64,000 bases of DNA from Caprimulgus europaeus (GCA_907165065.1 OU015524.1:28628295-28692294), one strand, 5' to 3'. Counted from the first letter of the stretch, positions 27,501 through 42,500 are shown. Notes: a model not told the origin generated them from the sequence alone. Made by a program: numbers and translations.

Positions 27501-30500
27501 AAGAGTATGCCACTATATCTTGGTTTTCATTTTCCTTCAGATAGAAGTGCTAGAATAAACATTCTTACTGGTTTACGTTGCTGTGTATTTATGAGGTTAA
27601 TAACTGAACTGTCAATCAAGGCCTGTATAAATACAGTAGTTAAATACTTTCTGCTTTAGAAGCACTTTTATTTACAAGAGAGCTAGCCAAGGTTTCCAAA
27701 GGACTGCATGGTCTGGCTTGCTTTGATCTCTCTTAAGTGGAAGTTTCTTTATACGTCTTGTTTTGCTATTTATTATACCCTTTGTGTAATCAGGTACGGA
27801 AAGAGCACCTGCACAGAACAAATACTTCAGGGAAAGTGTGACTTAGAGGAATAATTATGTAACATACAGTTCACTAAAATAACTTGTGAAGTCCTTTTCC
27901 AAGAGCACTTTTGTTGCTATACTAACAAGAGAAGCAAGCGCACAGTGGGCTCAGAATAAAAATAGGGGAATATCATTTAAACCAGACACCACAGATACAA
28001 CCTGCTACTATATCAGCACATTAATTAACACTCAGACTTGATATACATACACAAATGTGTCTGCATATCTGCATGTATATAAAACCATATAGAAAACGTA
28101 CATTAAAATCAAATATTTAACATAATATGTAATTATTGTTAACACTTTTTTAGAAAGTTGAACTGTATACACATGAGTGTATACATGTGTGTATGTACAT
28201 ACATGTTTATGTATACACACACATATAAATAAAATTAAGAGATATGCATATATCTCTAGAAAGCCTTTAAGAACTCTGTTCAAGCACTGCCTGTATAACT
28301 GTTATCTTTAATCTCTTGCCACAAATTTAGCATGGTGAATTTTACCTCCAAACAACTCACACACTTTCTCTCTGTCTAGGAGTATTCTGCAAAGAGTAAC
28401 CGCTTTTTACTTGGCATGGTGGAGTTAATGAATAAGGGATGCGTATATAATGCATGGAACAAAACAGAATAATTATATCAAATCATATTAATGAAAATTT
28501 TTATCACTACAGCAGAAACTACATTATCTACTCATGTGGTTAGATTTACAGTAATTTTGGTTCATGGAATGCATTTTACTCACTTGGTGGAAACAAACAT
28601 TAACATTATGCCCCTAAATTATTTAAAACGAATGAGTGGACTGAAGTTACCTCAGGCCAACAAACACATATTTAGGATGTTTCACTTAAGGGAAACTTTC
28701 ATTCAGGTCACTTTACTGTGTTCATCTTCCTATTTCCTGGCTCTGATTTCAGACAACATGTTATGAAGATTTTCCCTGTTCAGGAGAGCACAGATACACA
28801 TTTGCACCCCAGTGCTTTACGCGTGTGTTTAGGCCCCAAAGATTTGCTGGGATTTATGTGGGTTAATGTTCTTCTGACTCTGTATATACAAGATAAAACC
28901 TTGTAAAAATGGTTCTGTAGATTTTAGGCATTTCAGGTAGATACACATATTGACTTCCTAAGCTCAGCAGAAGTCATACAGATACAGAGCATCCTCAACC
29001 TCAAGAACAGTCCATATTTTCTGCTACAGGGGATTTTAGGTAGTTTTAGATTAGACTTGTAAAAAAAAAATAAAATAATTGAAGTAGTAATACAGAGGGA
29101 AACAGATTTGTTTAGGAGTTTCTTTTCAATTCGTGTCTGTTTCTACACAAAACTTTCATAAATTTTACCTTCAATTTACAAGTTAATAGCACCTTATCAT
29201 CATTATTCCTATTATAAAGGCACTTAGAAACAGGAAGCCTGTTCAAAATTACATTTAAACAAGCATATTGTTATTGAACCATTAATCTGTAAAAGCCGTA
29301 ACGGTTATCTGAGTCAGGCTGAACTTTTGCATGTTTTCTTGAGACAGTTCTGAGATTAAGTCTTCTAAATCTGTCAAAGTCAAAAAAAGAAAAAAAAGAG
29401 CCAGAGCATTAAAAACAAAAAAGTTGAGCAAAATAAATGTGGCCTATTTTTGGCAGTCAGAAGGGGGAAGGATTTCTTTTTAAGAAAAACAACCCGCTCA
29501 CAAGACAATGTAGCACACCATATCCTTAATAACTACTTTGCAAGCATTCACTGGAACAACTAAGGTGGCATGGAGGGAACAGGCTGCAAAATGCATCACA
29601 GAAGGATCTAGAAGAAAAGTACCAGAAACATTTAAATGGCTCGGTCATCTCGTGAAACCTCACTGTCACTGACTCAGTATTTAAACTGAAAAGCAGCAAC
29701 TGACCAAGGTTGCCAGAGACAATCCACTAGGGAATCACTAACAACATCCAAGATAAAGCAATCCCAACCCTTCCCTCCGCAGCATGAGGTCCAAGAGGCA
29801 CAGAGCTCAGAGGCCAGTGCTGTGCATCAAGCCGTATGTGCGTTCCCCTGCTGGAGCCAGCACAAGAGACTCGGCACTCTGCTGCCTCACCACTGCCCTT
29901 CCTGCAGACCCATCGCTGTGGTCAGCATCCTCTCAGGTGGAGCTGCAGCTCAAATGGCACACAGGACTTCTGTCAGTGGTGTGTCTCCCAAGTCAGCATG
30001 GAGCATTTACAGGCTAGAGTCCATCCTGAGCATCACCTCTAGTGAAACTCTAAGAGCTATCCACTTTTAAGACACTGATGCGCCATTACAGCTTGACCAC
30101 AGTGGTGCCACCAAAGTTTCTTTCATCTTATCCCAAAATAGTACTGGCCACTCCTTTGTGGGCAACACAGAGCCATCTCAGAAATCCTATCAGAGCCCAG
30201 TATGATACACTGCAAATGTCTAATAAAGTTGCTATTAAGACTAACAAAACATAAGACATTTTTCAGCTCTCAATTTAGAAATATTGAAAGTGTCAGCCTG
30301 CCAGATGTGGAACATGCAACAGGAATCATGTGTTACAGTCTATTTTACATACTTTAAGCTACAACTCTAGAGTGGTTTCGTGAAAAGGAAGATAATACCA
30401 GATTAATTTAACTTAAGGATAATATGAAATGAGTTTTGCATTAGAACATTCAATTCGCAGTGTTTTTGTCTAACCGTTCACAATGTGAAATGCAATTATT

Positions 30501-33500
30501 TATGGTCTTTAAAACCTTAGTATTCACACAAAATTGTAATGTTAAAGAAAAACTAAATGTCAACTTAGAAGAAAAAAAGAAAAAAAAAATCAATGTTTTT
30601 AAGTTAAGTTTGTTTTACCCAGTGACCATCAAGTGTGCAAGCAACCACTTTCTAAGAAGTACTGAACACTCAACTTGCAATAAAAACAAAGAAAGGGCAG
30701 TCGTGCATGTTGACTGCCTCACAGCCAATAGTGCATCTTCAAAACCTGTTTATATCTACATAGTTTTCATCTTTTTACAATTAGAAAGTTAAGTTTCTCC
30801 TCTCCAAATGCTTGAAGTTATTGATAGGCATTAATATGTACTGACAGCTATCAATTAAAGACTTCGAGAAGTATTATGTAGATGGCAATTAAAGTTTTTT
30901 CTTTATTTTCAAATATATCTAAACCAACAATGAGAACATGGCAACATTCATACTCAATTTCCTAACAGCACTAATATTTACTCCACATAAAATGTTCTAA
31001 GTTGACAGCTAAGTATTTTTCTGCTTATGTATTTTCTCTTCACTAGAGTCTAAATACATAGGAGCTTCCCCCCTCTAATAAATAAATAAATAAAATATAT
31101 ACACATACGCACACATAGATATACCAGTTACACATGTAAAAGTCACCAGGTTTCACTGTACCATTTCAGCCTTGCTTAAAAAACTGCTTTTCAATCAAAG
31201 AGTTGAAGTTTTTCCTTGCTGGAACTTCCTCCACCAAGGTAAGAAGCTAAGGGAGTTGCCTCCCCATCCTTTCTTTTAACTCCAGACTCTACCTGGGACC
31301 ATTGATTATTCTTTCTGAGGACTCTGCAACATTTATATTACAACTCAGAAAATTCCAGTTTCAAATAAGCCAGGACTATACTATTATTACTCTAAAGACT
31401 AAAGCTTGTCCTAAGTCAAATGCCAAATTGCCTCAAAGGCAAAGTTGGGGCAGGGGGAATTACTTTGTTTTAATATACGAATTTTGTTTTGGCAAAAGAG
31501 TTACCAAAACAAGTTTAGAGCTCCTGAAGAGAAGGGCCCGAGTGCAGCTGCGCCCTAGAGCTGTGGCTGCAGGGAGCTGTGCAGCAACGGTGACACCTGG
31601 TGGTGCCAAACCACTGAAACCCAGACCTCTTCCCAACCACAACCTACCTTGAACCCACCAGCAGGGTTCAGAGGAAGAAGCTTTACAAACAAAACAGCCA
31701 AACAACCTTTCTAAATCAGTATCTCCTGTAGAAACAGGAGTCAAAGTTGAAATCAAATCCCTGCCTCTGTTTTCATACCTTCTGTCTCCCACTGACCTGT
31801 CTTTAGAAGCATTTTTCTATTCCCTGTTTCCTGGTATTGATGACTACATGTGGGAAACAGTAGAACCGACAACATACAATGATTAATGCAAAATTGCTAA
31901 ATTAATAGAGAAAGAAAAAGAAGCCAGCCCAACTTTAACATCTTTTGGTCAAAATGACTCCAAAGAAATTACTGTAAACTAAAAGCTTAAGAGAAGCAAG
32001 TCGACAGTGCCAGTTACATAAAAATTAACATTGTTTTTAATTAATTCAACTATACTAAAGTTTACTTTCCTTTATTCTGGTATCTTCATCCCCAACAGAT
32101 GCTCAAATGCATTACTTTCTGCAACTTCACAAACAGAAATCTCAGATTACATATCTCATCACACTGCATGTATTTGAGAACTCAGTTTGCCTTCCCACTG
32201 CAGAATTTGCTGTGAAGATTTTCCCTAGTGTACAAGCTTAAAAAGATGAGGTATGTAAGTGCTCAATATTGAAATTTAAAATACCTAACTTTAAATGCTG
32301 TTACAAAAACAAAGTGAGAAGGCAAGAAATGAGAAATGCTTTTTATTGCTCTGCTTGGGTTTCCAAGGTTATGGGAGTGAATTCCAGGTTTGGGTCAGAA
32401 GTGACTTGGGTTTATGACAAAGCAGGGATAATTTCATGCAGTAAGGGAAATGGCATTTCAAAATGTTTTGGGGGGAAGAGTTATTTTCTAAGGGAAATCT
32501 CCCTCCAATCTCCCACCTGTATTTCTTCCTCATATTCAAACATGCATAGTAAGTAACTACTTTTTCAAAGGACACCTGAAATTTACGATTTCAAACAGCT
32601 AAAATGGCACCTATCTATCATCTAAAAGATGATAGGTCTAGAAAAGTGAAAAGATAGAGATATCTCCCTCCAATCTCCCACCCGTATTTCTTCCTCATAT
32701 TCATACATGCATAGTAACTAATTTTTTTTAAGTGACACCTGAAACTGATTATTTCAAACGGCTAAAATGGCACATATCTATCATACAGAAAGATGAAAGG
32801 TTGGTCTAGGTCTAGAAAGCTAGATCTATCATCTAAATGATGAAAGACTAGCATAATCCCAGGACATTTAGTTTCTCATAATGTGCATGAAAATTATATT
32901 AGCTACACAGATCAACACTAAGGAACCACTGTATAATGAGTAAAAAAAAAAAAAAAAAAAAAAAAAAGAGTGGGATTTTTGAAGGTAAACCTTAACAATT
33001 GCCTTCTTTCAGAAATTGTATACCTCATCAGTGACTTGAAAACCCATTAGGAATTTCTGAAATGGTTACCATAATATCCATAGTGTGACCACTCTGTGGC
33101 CCCGCAGACTCACCCAGGAGTATTTTTAAATGAGTTTATTCTGCATCTGGCATTATTTTCACATCCCTGTTAGAGCAGGAACCTCAGCTACAGAGCACAG
33201 GGCACAGGCATGCTTCATTTGCTGCAGAATCTAAAGGAAGGAGCTGAAGGCCAAAGAAAACATGGGGATGCTTGTGCACTAACTGGAGGGCAGAGAGAAA
33301 CAGGAATGCCTAGCACTGCAGAGTTTTAAGAGTCAGAGGAGAATTGGTTTTACATAAGAGTGAAATAGTAGAGGATCTGAAGCAAGACTACAGAGTTCAA
33401 GGGCAGAATCCCCTGGAAGACAAGCAGCTTCACAAACTGCAATTTTTGGAGCTTGGAGGAAAGAGACATGAAAGAGCAATATGGTATTCTAGAGTAAGAG

Positions 33501-36500
33501 GACAAAAGGGAAAAAATTAGTAGGGGTGAGATTACCTCCAGGCCTGCTCTAGAGGTAAGGGAACACACATCTGACCACTGCCCCTCTTCTCCTTCACCCT
33601 CCTCTCTTTGCTGTCAAGAGCAATAGGGCTACTTTGTGACAGCAAGAGAGACTGGGCATTTGGAAGAGCTGATGGTACCAAAACCTCTCAGCAACATGCC
33701 CCTTCCGTGAAACTGCATGTGAGTGCAAATCAACTGTCAGTGCTTAACAGCAGATATTTTTGGCCCTACCATTTATTTCTTGGCAGTGCAGTTTAAGCAA
33801 AGCTAGATGTTTTTGTAACATCGTGATTCAAATATATCCATAAAGCAAGCAGCATTTTCAAATTTTTGTTGGCTAAGGTCATGTTTTGCAAACTTACAAT
33901 TGGTACCAAGTAAAGCTTACCTATTTTTTTTGGAATTTTCATCTTTCCCTCTCTTAACCCCAAAAATCCTTGTAATCAGAGCACTAAAAAGAAGTGTAGA
34001 TGAATTTCTTACCTAAAGGAAAAAGAAGAGAACACGAACTATGTTTTTAAAATCCCTTTGAAATGTACCAATATATATATATATTTTTTAAATACAGCCA
34101 CTAATGTACAGTCAAAAAGGACAGCTGAGTGAAGGACAGAGCATGCCTACTGTTCAGAGGTTAGCACGTGGAAACAATTAATTCAAAGTATCTTTCCTCT
34201 TAATCAAGATGGCAATAATAGAAAGTTCAGATTTTTTTTTTTTTGAGATGTCCATCTTTAACATAAGGGATACATGCAGATTTCTAGAGGTTCAAAGCAT
34301 TCACCCTTATGCATGAAATCTATCTTAATATGCCACACAGTATTCTATCATTTATTGAAAAGCAAAGCAACAGTGAGAAGGAATGTAAATACAATCCTTA
34401 CTAGCTAGGTGCACTGACTCAAAATTTAATAGCCAGATACATTTTTATCTGTAAGGTAATCTTTGTCCCTACTTTTAGTCAGTATCAGCACTTCATATTA
34501 CAGAAAAAGGAAACAAACACAAAAATGTGACCAGGACTATGACTTTTTGCAGGTCTACATTATTCTTTATTGTACCTTAAAATACTATACCATGTAACAT
34601 TCCAGAAATCATGGTGCTGCCATTTATAAACATGACCAAAGCTTCACTTGAACAGCACCACTCTATATCCTGTTAAACCAGGCAAAATTAAGCAAAGTTA
34701 AGAATTAACTTACTGCCCAGACAGGTGACATAAAACCTAGAATTGCTGCTTGTATTCCATCTGCAACATAAGGCATGATGTTTTCACCTAAACGGGTATC
34801 CCTAAACAGTGCCCGAAGGATATTTAAAGCATGAACCTGTGGGGGTAGAAGAAATGTAAGAAAAATATATATTCATTGGAAAATATCTTACATTTAATGT
34901 ATGTTAATTACAGCAGTGAACATGCAAAACAAGAATCCATATGCACATTTACACCACTTTATTTCCATATTAAATACAAGAACACTGCTAGTAAAAAAAT
35001 ATTAAAGTGGTGCAGCAGTAAACACTGTTAAAAACTATTACAGTTTAAAAATATATCCCTCTAACAAGTACAGTCCAGGCACAGTGAAGGCCAGCATTCT
35101 TTTTTCCTTAGCTTATCATGGCTGTAAAAATAACTTTCAAAGTTTAGAATCATCTTTTCCAACATTCTTGACATGCTGTAGATACTGTGAGAAAAAATAA
35201 ACTACAACTCACAGGAGGACAATATTAAGCTAAAACTGACAGCCAGGCTTGCTTCACCATATGGAGCATTTTCTGATGTTGCTCTACTCTCGGTAGGGGA
35301 AGGTGGTAATCTGTGCAGCTTCACAGACTTTGACAAGGCTACATAAATTTATACCAGCAGAAGATCTGGCAGAGCCATTATAACACATTTCTATGTGTTG
35401 TCAACAAATTATGGCGTGAACTTACAAACACAAAGATTAAGTATTTGATAACAACGTTTTGAAGATAAAGATCTTGACTTTAAAATAAATTTCTACGCAA
35501 TCCAAAAATATATATTTAAGTTTTAGAAGTTACTAAGTATGCATAAATCACTTTTCATATAGTATTTTACTGCATACAATATGATTTATGCAACTCATTT
35601 ATTCACTCTAAATGTAAACAAATGCTTGTTAATTTCCTTGTAAAAATGAAATTATTCATTGATTTGTTTAGAAATATACTACAGGTAATAAACTGATCAT
35701 CTAAATTCAAAATGAATATGACTGTATTTGCTGTACAAAAAAACCTATGAAATTATACCAAATCCATTTTTTAGTATTTTATGCACTTGCAAATTCCAGC
35801 GATTTCATAACTTCTGCACACACAAGCACATTTTAAAATCTAGCTACAGATACTAAAACCAAAATGTCTTTACTAAGAATACAGACAAATTTCCTTAACT
35901 ATTTGAAGTAATGCAAGCACTTTTTTGACATTTGCCTTGTGATGAGAGTATTTTACTGTATTTTACCTGTGGAATTACACTTGATGATTCATTCAAAGGT
36001 GCAGCCAAAGATATCAATTCTTTCATTGTCATTTTCAGCAAATCTGTTTTGCTCTTCTTTGGTTCTGAAGCTAACAAAGCCTATAGAAAGTAAAAAAAAA
36101 AAAAAAAATCAGGTGTTTCTAGCCATTTTTCTTTGCCACCAGTTCTGCTCCACGTTCCTGTATTTACTATACTACAGCCTAACTTCTGACCATATCAAAG
36201 ACTAAAGAAAAATTTGCAAAAAGCAATTTTCAGTTTTAACTCTTACTTTTGTTCAAAGCCTCTTAGCATTCAATGTTTCAGTAAGAAAACTTTGCTCACA
36301 CACTATTCATCTGCCTAAGAAAATTTGCTTGTATATAACAGATAATAATTTATCACACACCAAAGAAATCATAGTATTTATTACAGCAAAAGTATCTGCA
36401 ATATTATACATACTTACATTTCCTAGTATGGATATTTTTTCAGTTTAATAACATACATATTTAAGATGACACAGGCTGGCCAAAAAATAAATCCTGGTTT

Positions 36501-39500
36501 GCAAAACAGGATAAAATAAGCAACATATTTTTAAAAGGAGAGGAGAGATGCATCCATCCCCAAATAGGAGTTCAATGGGTAGGACAACCAGCCGAGATGG
36601 ATACTCTAATTAAGTACTCAAAAATTCAGGACTGGAATCAAAACAGTCTTTCTCTCTCTGTTGAGTAGCTCTTGTTGAATTTGTCCAACTTAGTACAAAT
36701 GGATAATCATAAATCACTTATTTCTAATAAAAATTATTATCCATTTGTGTTTTGGGGCCCAGAGCCTGTTCAGCATCAGTTCAAACAAGACATTCAATAG
36801 TACCTTACATCACACAACGACCAAATGGATCAACTGCAAGCCAAATGAAGTACAGAGGTTAGACAGAAACTCTGAACTAGTCACTGTCAGTTTATCAGTA
36901 CCTTTAACATCAAGAGAAACAGAGAGGGAAGGGAAAACAAAGGGGAAAAAAAATAGAGGAGAATGCACTGAAGACTAAAATTTCATACCCTAAAAATGTT
37001 AAAGCTGTAATTAGTATTTTCCTACAATTTCCTCACCCACTAATTGGAGCTGCACCTTTGTACTATGAGGTAATAATATTTCTATTTTAAGTAGGTCATT
37101 TAAAATGCTCATAACCTTAAAAATTACATATTATCATTAAAACAGATGTGTTTTAGTAAAACAAGAATAAATGTCACAGGAAGCAGATGGCAAAGAGTCT
37201 CAATTTTATGCATTAATAAAAGAACCTTATTATAGTCCTGTTAGGATATGCATTACAACTTGTATTTTTATTATCTAAATGCAACATGCTATTTAAGGCA
37301 TAATTCATTCTACTGAGTGCTATGGGCACATTCACAACTACTGCCAAAGAACACTATTGCCTCTCTTTACAATAAAATTACAATTTGAAAATAGATTATT
37401 TCAGACTAACTCAAATATTCATTTCAAATCTTCTCATTAATTGACCAGACTAACTTTGTACTCTTCCAGAGCTGACAAAATACAAGCACCTGACCTGTTT
37501 ATCCAAGCAGCTATGGCACAGAGCAAGCTTTGTCATATGGACTCAGTAATGTAGGCCAACTGCAGACTACACATTTTCTGCAATGGGATACTGTTGTGTC
37601 CACCTAGTCCTTATGTTAGACAGTGTAACTCTTTACATTAAAAACTCATTCAAACACGGTTGTTTTTTCACACTCTCAGGATTAACACTAGCTAATATCC
37701 ACTGGATTCAAACTCTGATGTGAAGGGGGAAACCAGAAGACATGAAATCACCAAATTAATTTTGCAGACAACTTACGGATACAAAAGGGAAAGATCTTTA
37801 ACTGCTGAGATGGAAAAGGAAAAAAGTCACTAAAACCCATGCCCTACTTCTGATCTCTGCTGCCTAGCACACACGCATCTAGCAAAGCCAGCAGCAGGCA
37901 GTGACTGACATAAGAGAGGTCAGACAGAAGCAGGCTGCCTCAACTTTCTCAGAGCAAACTCAGAGTGGAAAACAAGCAAGATGAATTATTCTGGCAGGGA
38001 AAGCTTGCTCCCAGCAGTCCCTCAGATTCTTGGAACGTGCCTGAGACTATACTTCAGCAAGCAGAGAAAGTTACAAATTGTGTAGTTAATCTTGGACTCC
38101 TGTCTTAGAAAACTGGTTGAAAATGAAAATGATGGAGGTTAGTTTAGGGGAAAGCAATCATGGCTGCTTTAAGGAGCAAAGGAGTGGAAACAGGTTAAGT
38201 GTAAACTGCAGGACCAACTCTGTAGTGATTGACCCCAGAAGAATGCAGATGAGATGCTGCATACTACTGCGAGGCACTCAGGTGGTACTTTAAGCAAAGA
38301 CAAAACGCTGCCAGGCAACTGATCAGCCATCAGTTCTGAACTTGGCAGAAGCCAGGGGCTGGGATGTGTGGAGCTGAAGGTAACACAGGGAGCAAGAAGA
38401 CTGCAGGAGCATGGCCCCATGCTCACAGATATAAGTCTTTAGTAACTTATTAATTGCACTCATTGCACTCAAGACTGCCAGTCAACACCAGTCAGTGCGA
38501 CTCTATTACTCAATCTTGTTTTATTACTGCTGAGTAGACTTCCCAAGTTCCTTGTAATATTTACTAGGCCACAATTTCACAATTCTGTGATGGTCTGTTC
38601 ATATTTTACCACCCTCCTACTTCGTATGGAAGAAGCACAGAGTTACATGGTTAACAGCCCCCTTCTTCATCTGTGAATTAAGCTCTAAATTTGCCAGGAT
38701 TATAACAGTGGCCACACAAAGCCTAAGATCAGTCTTTGCAAATGCTATTCTAATCTACCTCAAGCCAAAAATCTCAAGAGTCAGTAGAACTGCAGCGCTA
38801 AACAGCACCAAACATGGTTTGGTTACATGAAGCTTTTTGGTTGCACAAAGACGATCAAAGTGTATGAAAAAAGTAAGAAGAATAAATAAATACATAAGTG
38901 TATTCACCAGAAAGGACGTTTAAACAGAAAAAAAAAAAGTCAGAGGCAATAGCATTAGTTGGTACCTGTATGTAGAATGGAATTCCCGCGCTACGTCTGG
39001 TTGCACAAAGTGTAGACGAAGGATCACAAGATTTGATTTCTTCTAACACACAGCTGAGCCACTGCTCTGGCATCTTGCACAGACTCTCACTGTTACATCT
39101 ACACGAAACAAATATATAAGAAACACGAAACAAGTGAGTAAGAAACTAGGACAGAGTTAAAGAAAGCACTTAGTGACCTTAAGAAATATTTCCTAGCATA
39201 TATGAGCATCCCCAAGCACATACACAGACTTTTTTAAGAAATAAGACAGAAATTAAAAAAGGAACTGCACATTCCTTCAATATTGGTACAATTATACTAA
39301 GCGTACTTATTAAGTACCAGTAGGCAAAGATATTTCACTGAAGAGAAAAAAGGACTCTGTGCTTCAGCAGTGCAACTGTTCTCTTCTGCCCAGAACCATT
39401 ACCCTCTTCTACAGAAGAAAACAAAGACATACGCACATCGGTCACCGTGTAGAAAGCGACACTTCACAAATCCATATCTTTGCTGTCACACAGAAGCAGA

Positions 39501-42500
39501 TGCATGACCCTTACATTAACTAACATACACAATTATGTTTATAACTATACAAAACTGAAGCCCCTCACAGTAAGCACATATTACATAATACCCCTGCAAA
39601 CCCTCAGAGTAGTAGAAGGAATTAAAAACAAGACATATTGCTCTTTTTAAAATACATCAGTCCAACTTTTGGTAAAGCACCTAATCTGTTCTCCTATCAT
39701 CAAATTCTCCTCCTCTGCAATTATAAAACTCAGCATTGTCTGAAAGCAAAAGACTTCCAAGGACAAAGAGAACTCAAGTCTACTTCAATTGCTAGTGCTG
39801 ATCAGCTCAGTGAAATAAAACATATTCAGTGTGCAAGACCAGCTCATTAATCTTAGGCCAATGTTCTAAAAGGATCATTCACTGTTACAAAGATTTCTAT
39901 TAACGGGACATTGTTATTAAAACCTGTCACACTGGTTTGACACGTGGTTCAGAGCAGCAGAAAGAATTAATCACTGTGGGCAATACAATTGCAATTATCT
40001 CAACCATGCAGGGCTTGTCTTACCTAAAAATATAAACTATAATTAAATTCATGATTAAGTACTGAGACCTTACAGTCTACAATCTAGTTTTCTACCTAGG
40101 TAACTGAAAGAATTTTAAAGAAAAGCTAAAAGACAGCAGGTACTGATGTGAAAACCAAAATCTAATGAAAGATCTACATCTACTCTCTCCTCCTTTACCC
40201 CTCCCTCTTATTAAAGCAAGAATTTAGGTAGGCTAAAAACCTGATACTGAACAACAAATAAGGCTTTAATCTATAGTGAAACCCGCCTCTCCTTCTTTTA
40301 CAAAGTAAACAGAAAATTAGTAATGCAGAAAACAGAGGTCACAGGAAGTGCCAGATGGATCAGCAGAAGACACAGCAGACTTCTTACTCTTCAGTAATTC
40401 CCTTAGGGTTTCCACCACAGGTTTCCTACACTGCTGCCAGGCCTTCTCCCAATTTTTTAAGGGCAGTACCTCTTCAAAACAGTGGCCAGCATGCAAATCA
40501 TCAGTCCAGAACGCATGAGAAACATGGCTTCACAATGGTTATGTCACCTCATACCACAGCAGAAAAGGGCACATCCTGCCTCAAGCCTGTGACAGAAGCA
40601 ATCAAATTAATCTGGAAACTAATGGTGAGCACTCTTTTCTTTGCCTTTTCTATTGCTGATAATTAGCTTCCCCTGCTTGTGTTCAGGACTTGTTCTTTCG
40701 CTTGCTTTTGGGTACACAAAGAGGATGCAATTCTAGGGTTGAGACCACGCAAAACCCCTCATGGATCTCCTCCGTGGGTCTCTGCAGCTAGACTCTACTT
40801 CACAGTCTCTTCATCCACATTAACAAGTTCTGCAAAAGCTACGACTTCTGATCGTGTCTGCAGCTGGTTTTACCTCCCTAGCTAAGCAGAACTTAAATGT
40901 CTTAGTTTAGTCATGCAAAGAACAGTGCTTATCTGTCTTCAGTATGTTATCTTACTATTAAAACAAACATCCCACAAGACATATTCACATCTGCTGTGGT
41001 GCAGAAGAACACAAAGTAAAGCATTAAGGAAATATTTAAAAGTTGCTATGTAGCATACTGAATATTTTATTCTTAAGTAAACTGAGGGGGTTTTCCCCTT
41101 TCAGTAGTAGTAAAAAGACAAAAAATATACTGAAATTCAACTAACTTCAGACTCCCTTAAAACTGTATTGCTTTGATCTTGCCACAAGTAATTCTACCTT
41201 GTTCAGTCACCCACCAAGGCACTTTTTTTTTAAAAAAAAGGTGAAAGAGTTATTGCTTTAAAGTTAGAAATATTAGAGACTATTGACTTTGCAATGGAGA
41301 TGACTACTCCCTTAAATTTGGCAGCTATCTCCTTATGGTCTGGCAAGAAGAATATTGTCTTAAGAAGCAGGTGGCCCTGAATGTTAACAATAATGAAGCT
41401 TTACAGTGTAAAAATGGTGGTCTCAAGCTCAAATATCATTTTCCAGAATGAAATAGCAATTATTTTTACCAGATCAAACAAATATTGTTGATAATTAAAA
41501 TATAACACAGTAACTTGATACACAAATTACTTAAGAGGCAGTGTAGTAACTGTTTTTCCATAAATTTCTGTCTGTCTGTCTGCTGGTTCTAACAATTCCA
41601 TACATGCCCAAAACCCTTTCTGTGGTCAGTATCAATGAATACAAAAAGCCTGGGAATCCAAAGCTAAAGCTGAACCCCTCTCCTCAACTCACATGGCTGC
41701 ATTTTCTCCTATCCAAAATTAATAGTGTGTTAAAACCAAAGGGTTGATCTTGGATTTGGCCTTCCTAGACTTAAGTGGTTTGTAGCATAAATTTCACATG
41801 ACCAGAGCATTTTCTACTTGGATAAATCCAGAATTCAGGACTTCCAGTCACTATAATCAGTCCCTATCTGGGGAAAAAGGGATTTCTTTCACCATTTTTC
41901 TTCTCTCAATAGAGCTGTAGTATTAGGTCTGTCAGTTTGACCTTGGTGCCAGGGAAGGTTATGAAGCAGATCATCTTGAGTGCCATCACCCGGCATGTGC
42001 AGGGCAACCAGATGATCAGGCCCAGCCAGCACGCGTTTAGGAAAGGCAGGTCCTGCTTGACTAACCTGATTTCCTTCTATGACAAGCTGACCTGCTTGGC
42101 AGGTGAGGCAAAAGCTGTGGATGCTGTCTACCTGGACGTTAGTAAAGCCTTTGACATCATTTCCCACAGTGTTCTCCTGGAGAAACTGGCTGCTCATGTC
42201 TTGGATGGGTGTATGCTTTGCCTAGTGGAAAACTGGCTGGATGGCCAGGCCCAAATAGCTGTGCTGAATGGAGTTAAATCCAGCTGGTGACCAATCACAA
42301 GTGCTGTTCCTCAGGGCTCAGTACTGGGGACAGTTCTGTTCAGTATTTTTATCAATGATCTGGATGAGGAGATCAAGTGCACCCTCAGTAAGTTTGCAGA
42401 CAACACCAAGCTGGGTGGGAGTATTGTTCTGCTTGAGGGTAGGAAGGCTCTATTAGAGGGATCTGGACAGGTTGGATCGATGGGCCGAGGCCAACTGTAT

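Larger units (their letters stand above)
17053..33920 (-). other. THADA intron between exons 18 and 19 (16.9 kb)
   Basis: The longest complete intron in the window. It holds three plus-strand CR1 copies (listed separately), the 165-bp tandem duplication, poly(A) and dinucleotide tracts, and two GC-richer patches (about 29760-30060 and 31525-31660) that keep short open frames open. No exon or RNA gene was recognised. Other stretches, for example 18081-23639 and 26453-29700, are AT-rich unique sequence. Confidence 0.92.

Noticed and set aside
31302-31792. Overlapping 116-codon plus and 110-codon minus open frames
   Set aside because: They are open because of a short GC-rich patch at about 31525-31660; neither translation resembles a known protein and neither has splice or promoter context.
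32662-32967. Processed retrocopy ending in the A26 tract
   Set aside because: No coding or known repeat body precedes the tract; the upstream sequence is the 165-bp tandem duplication and unique intron, and no target-site duplication was recognised.
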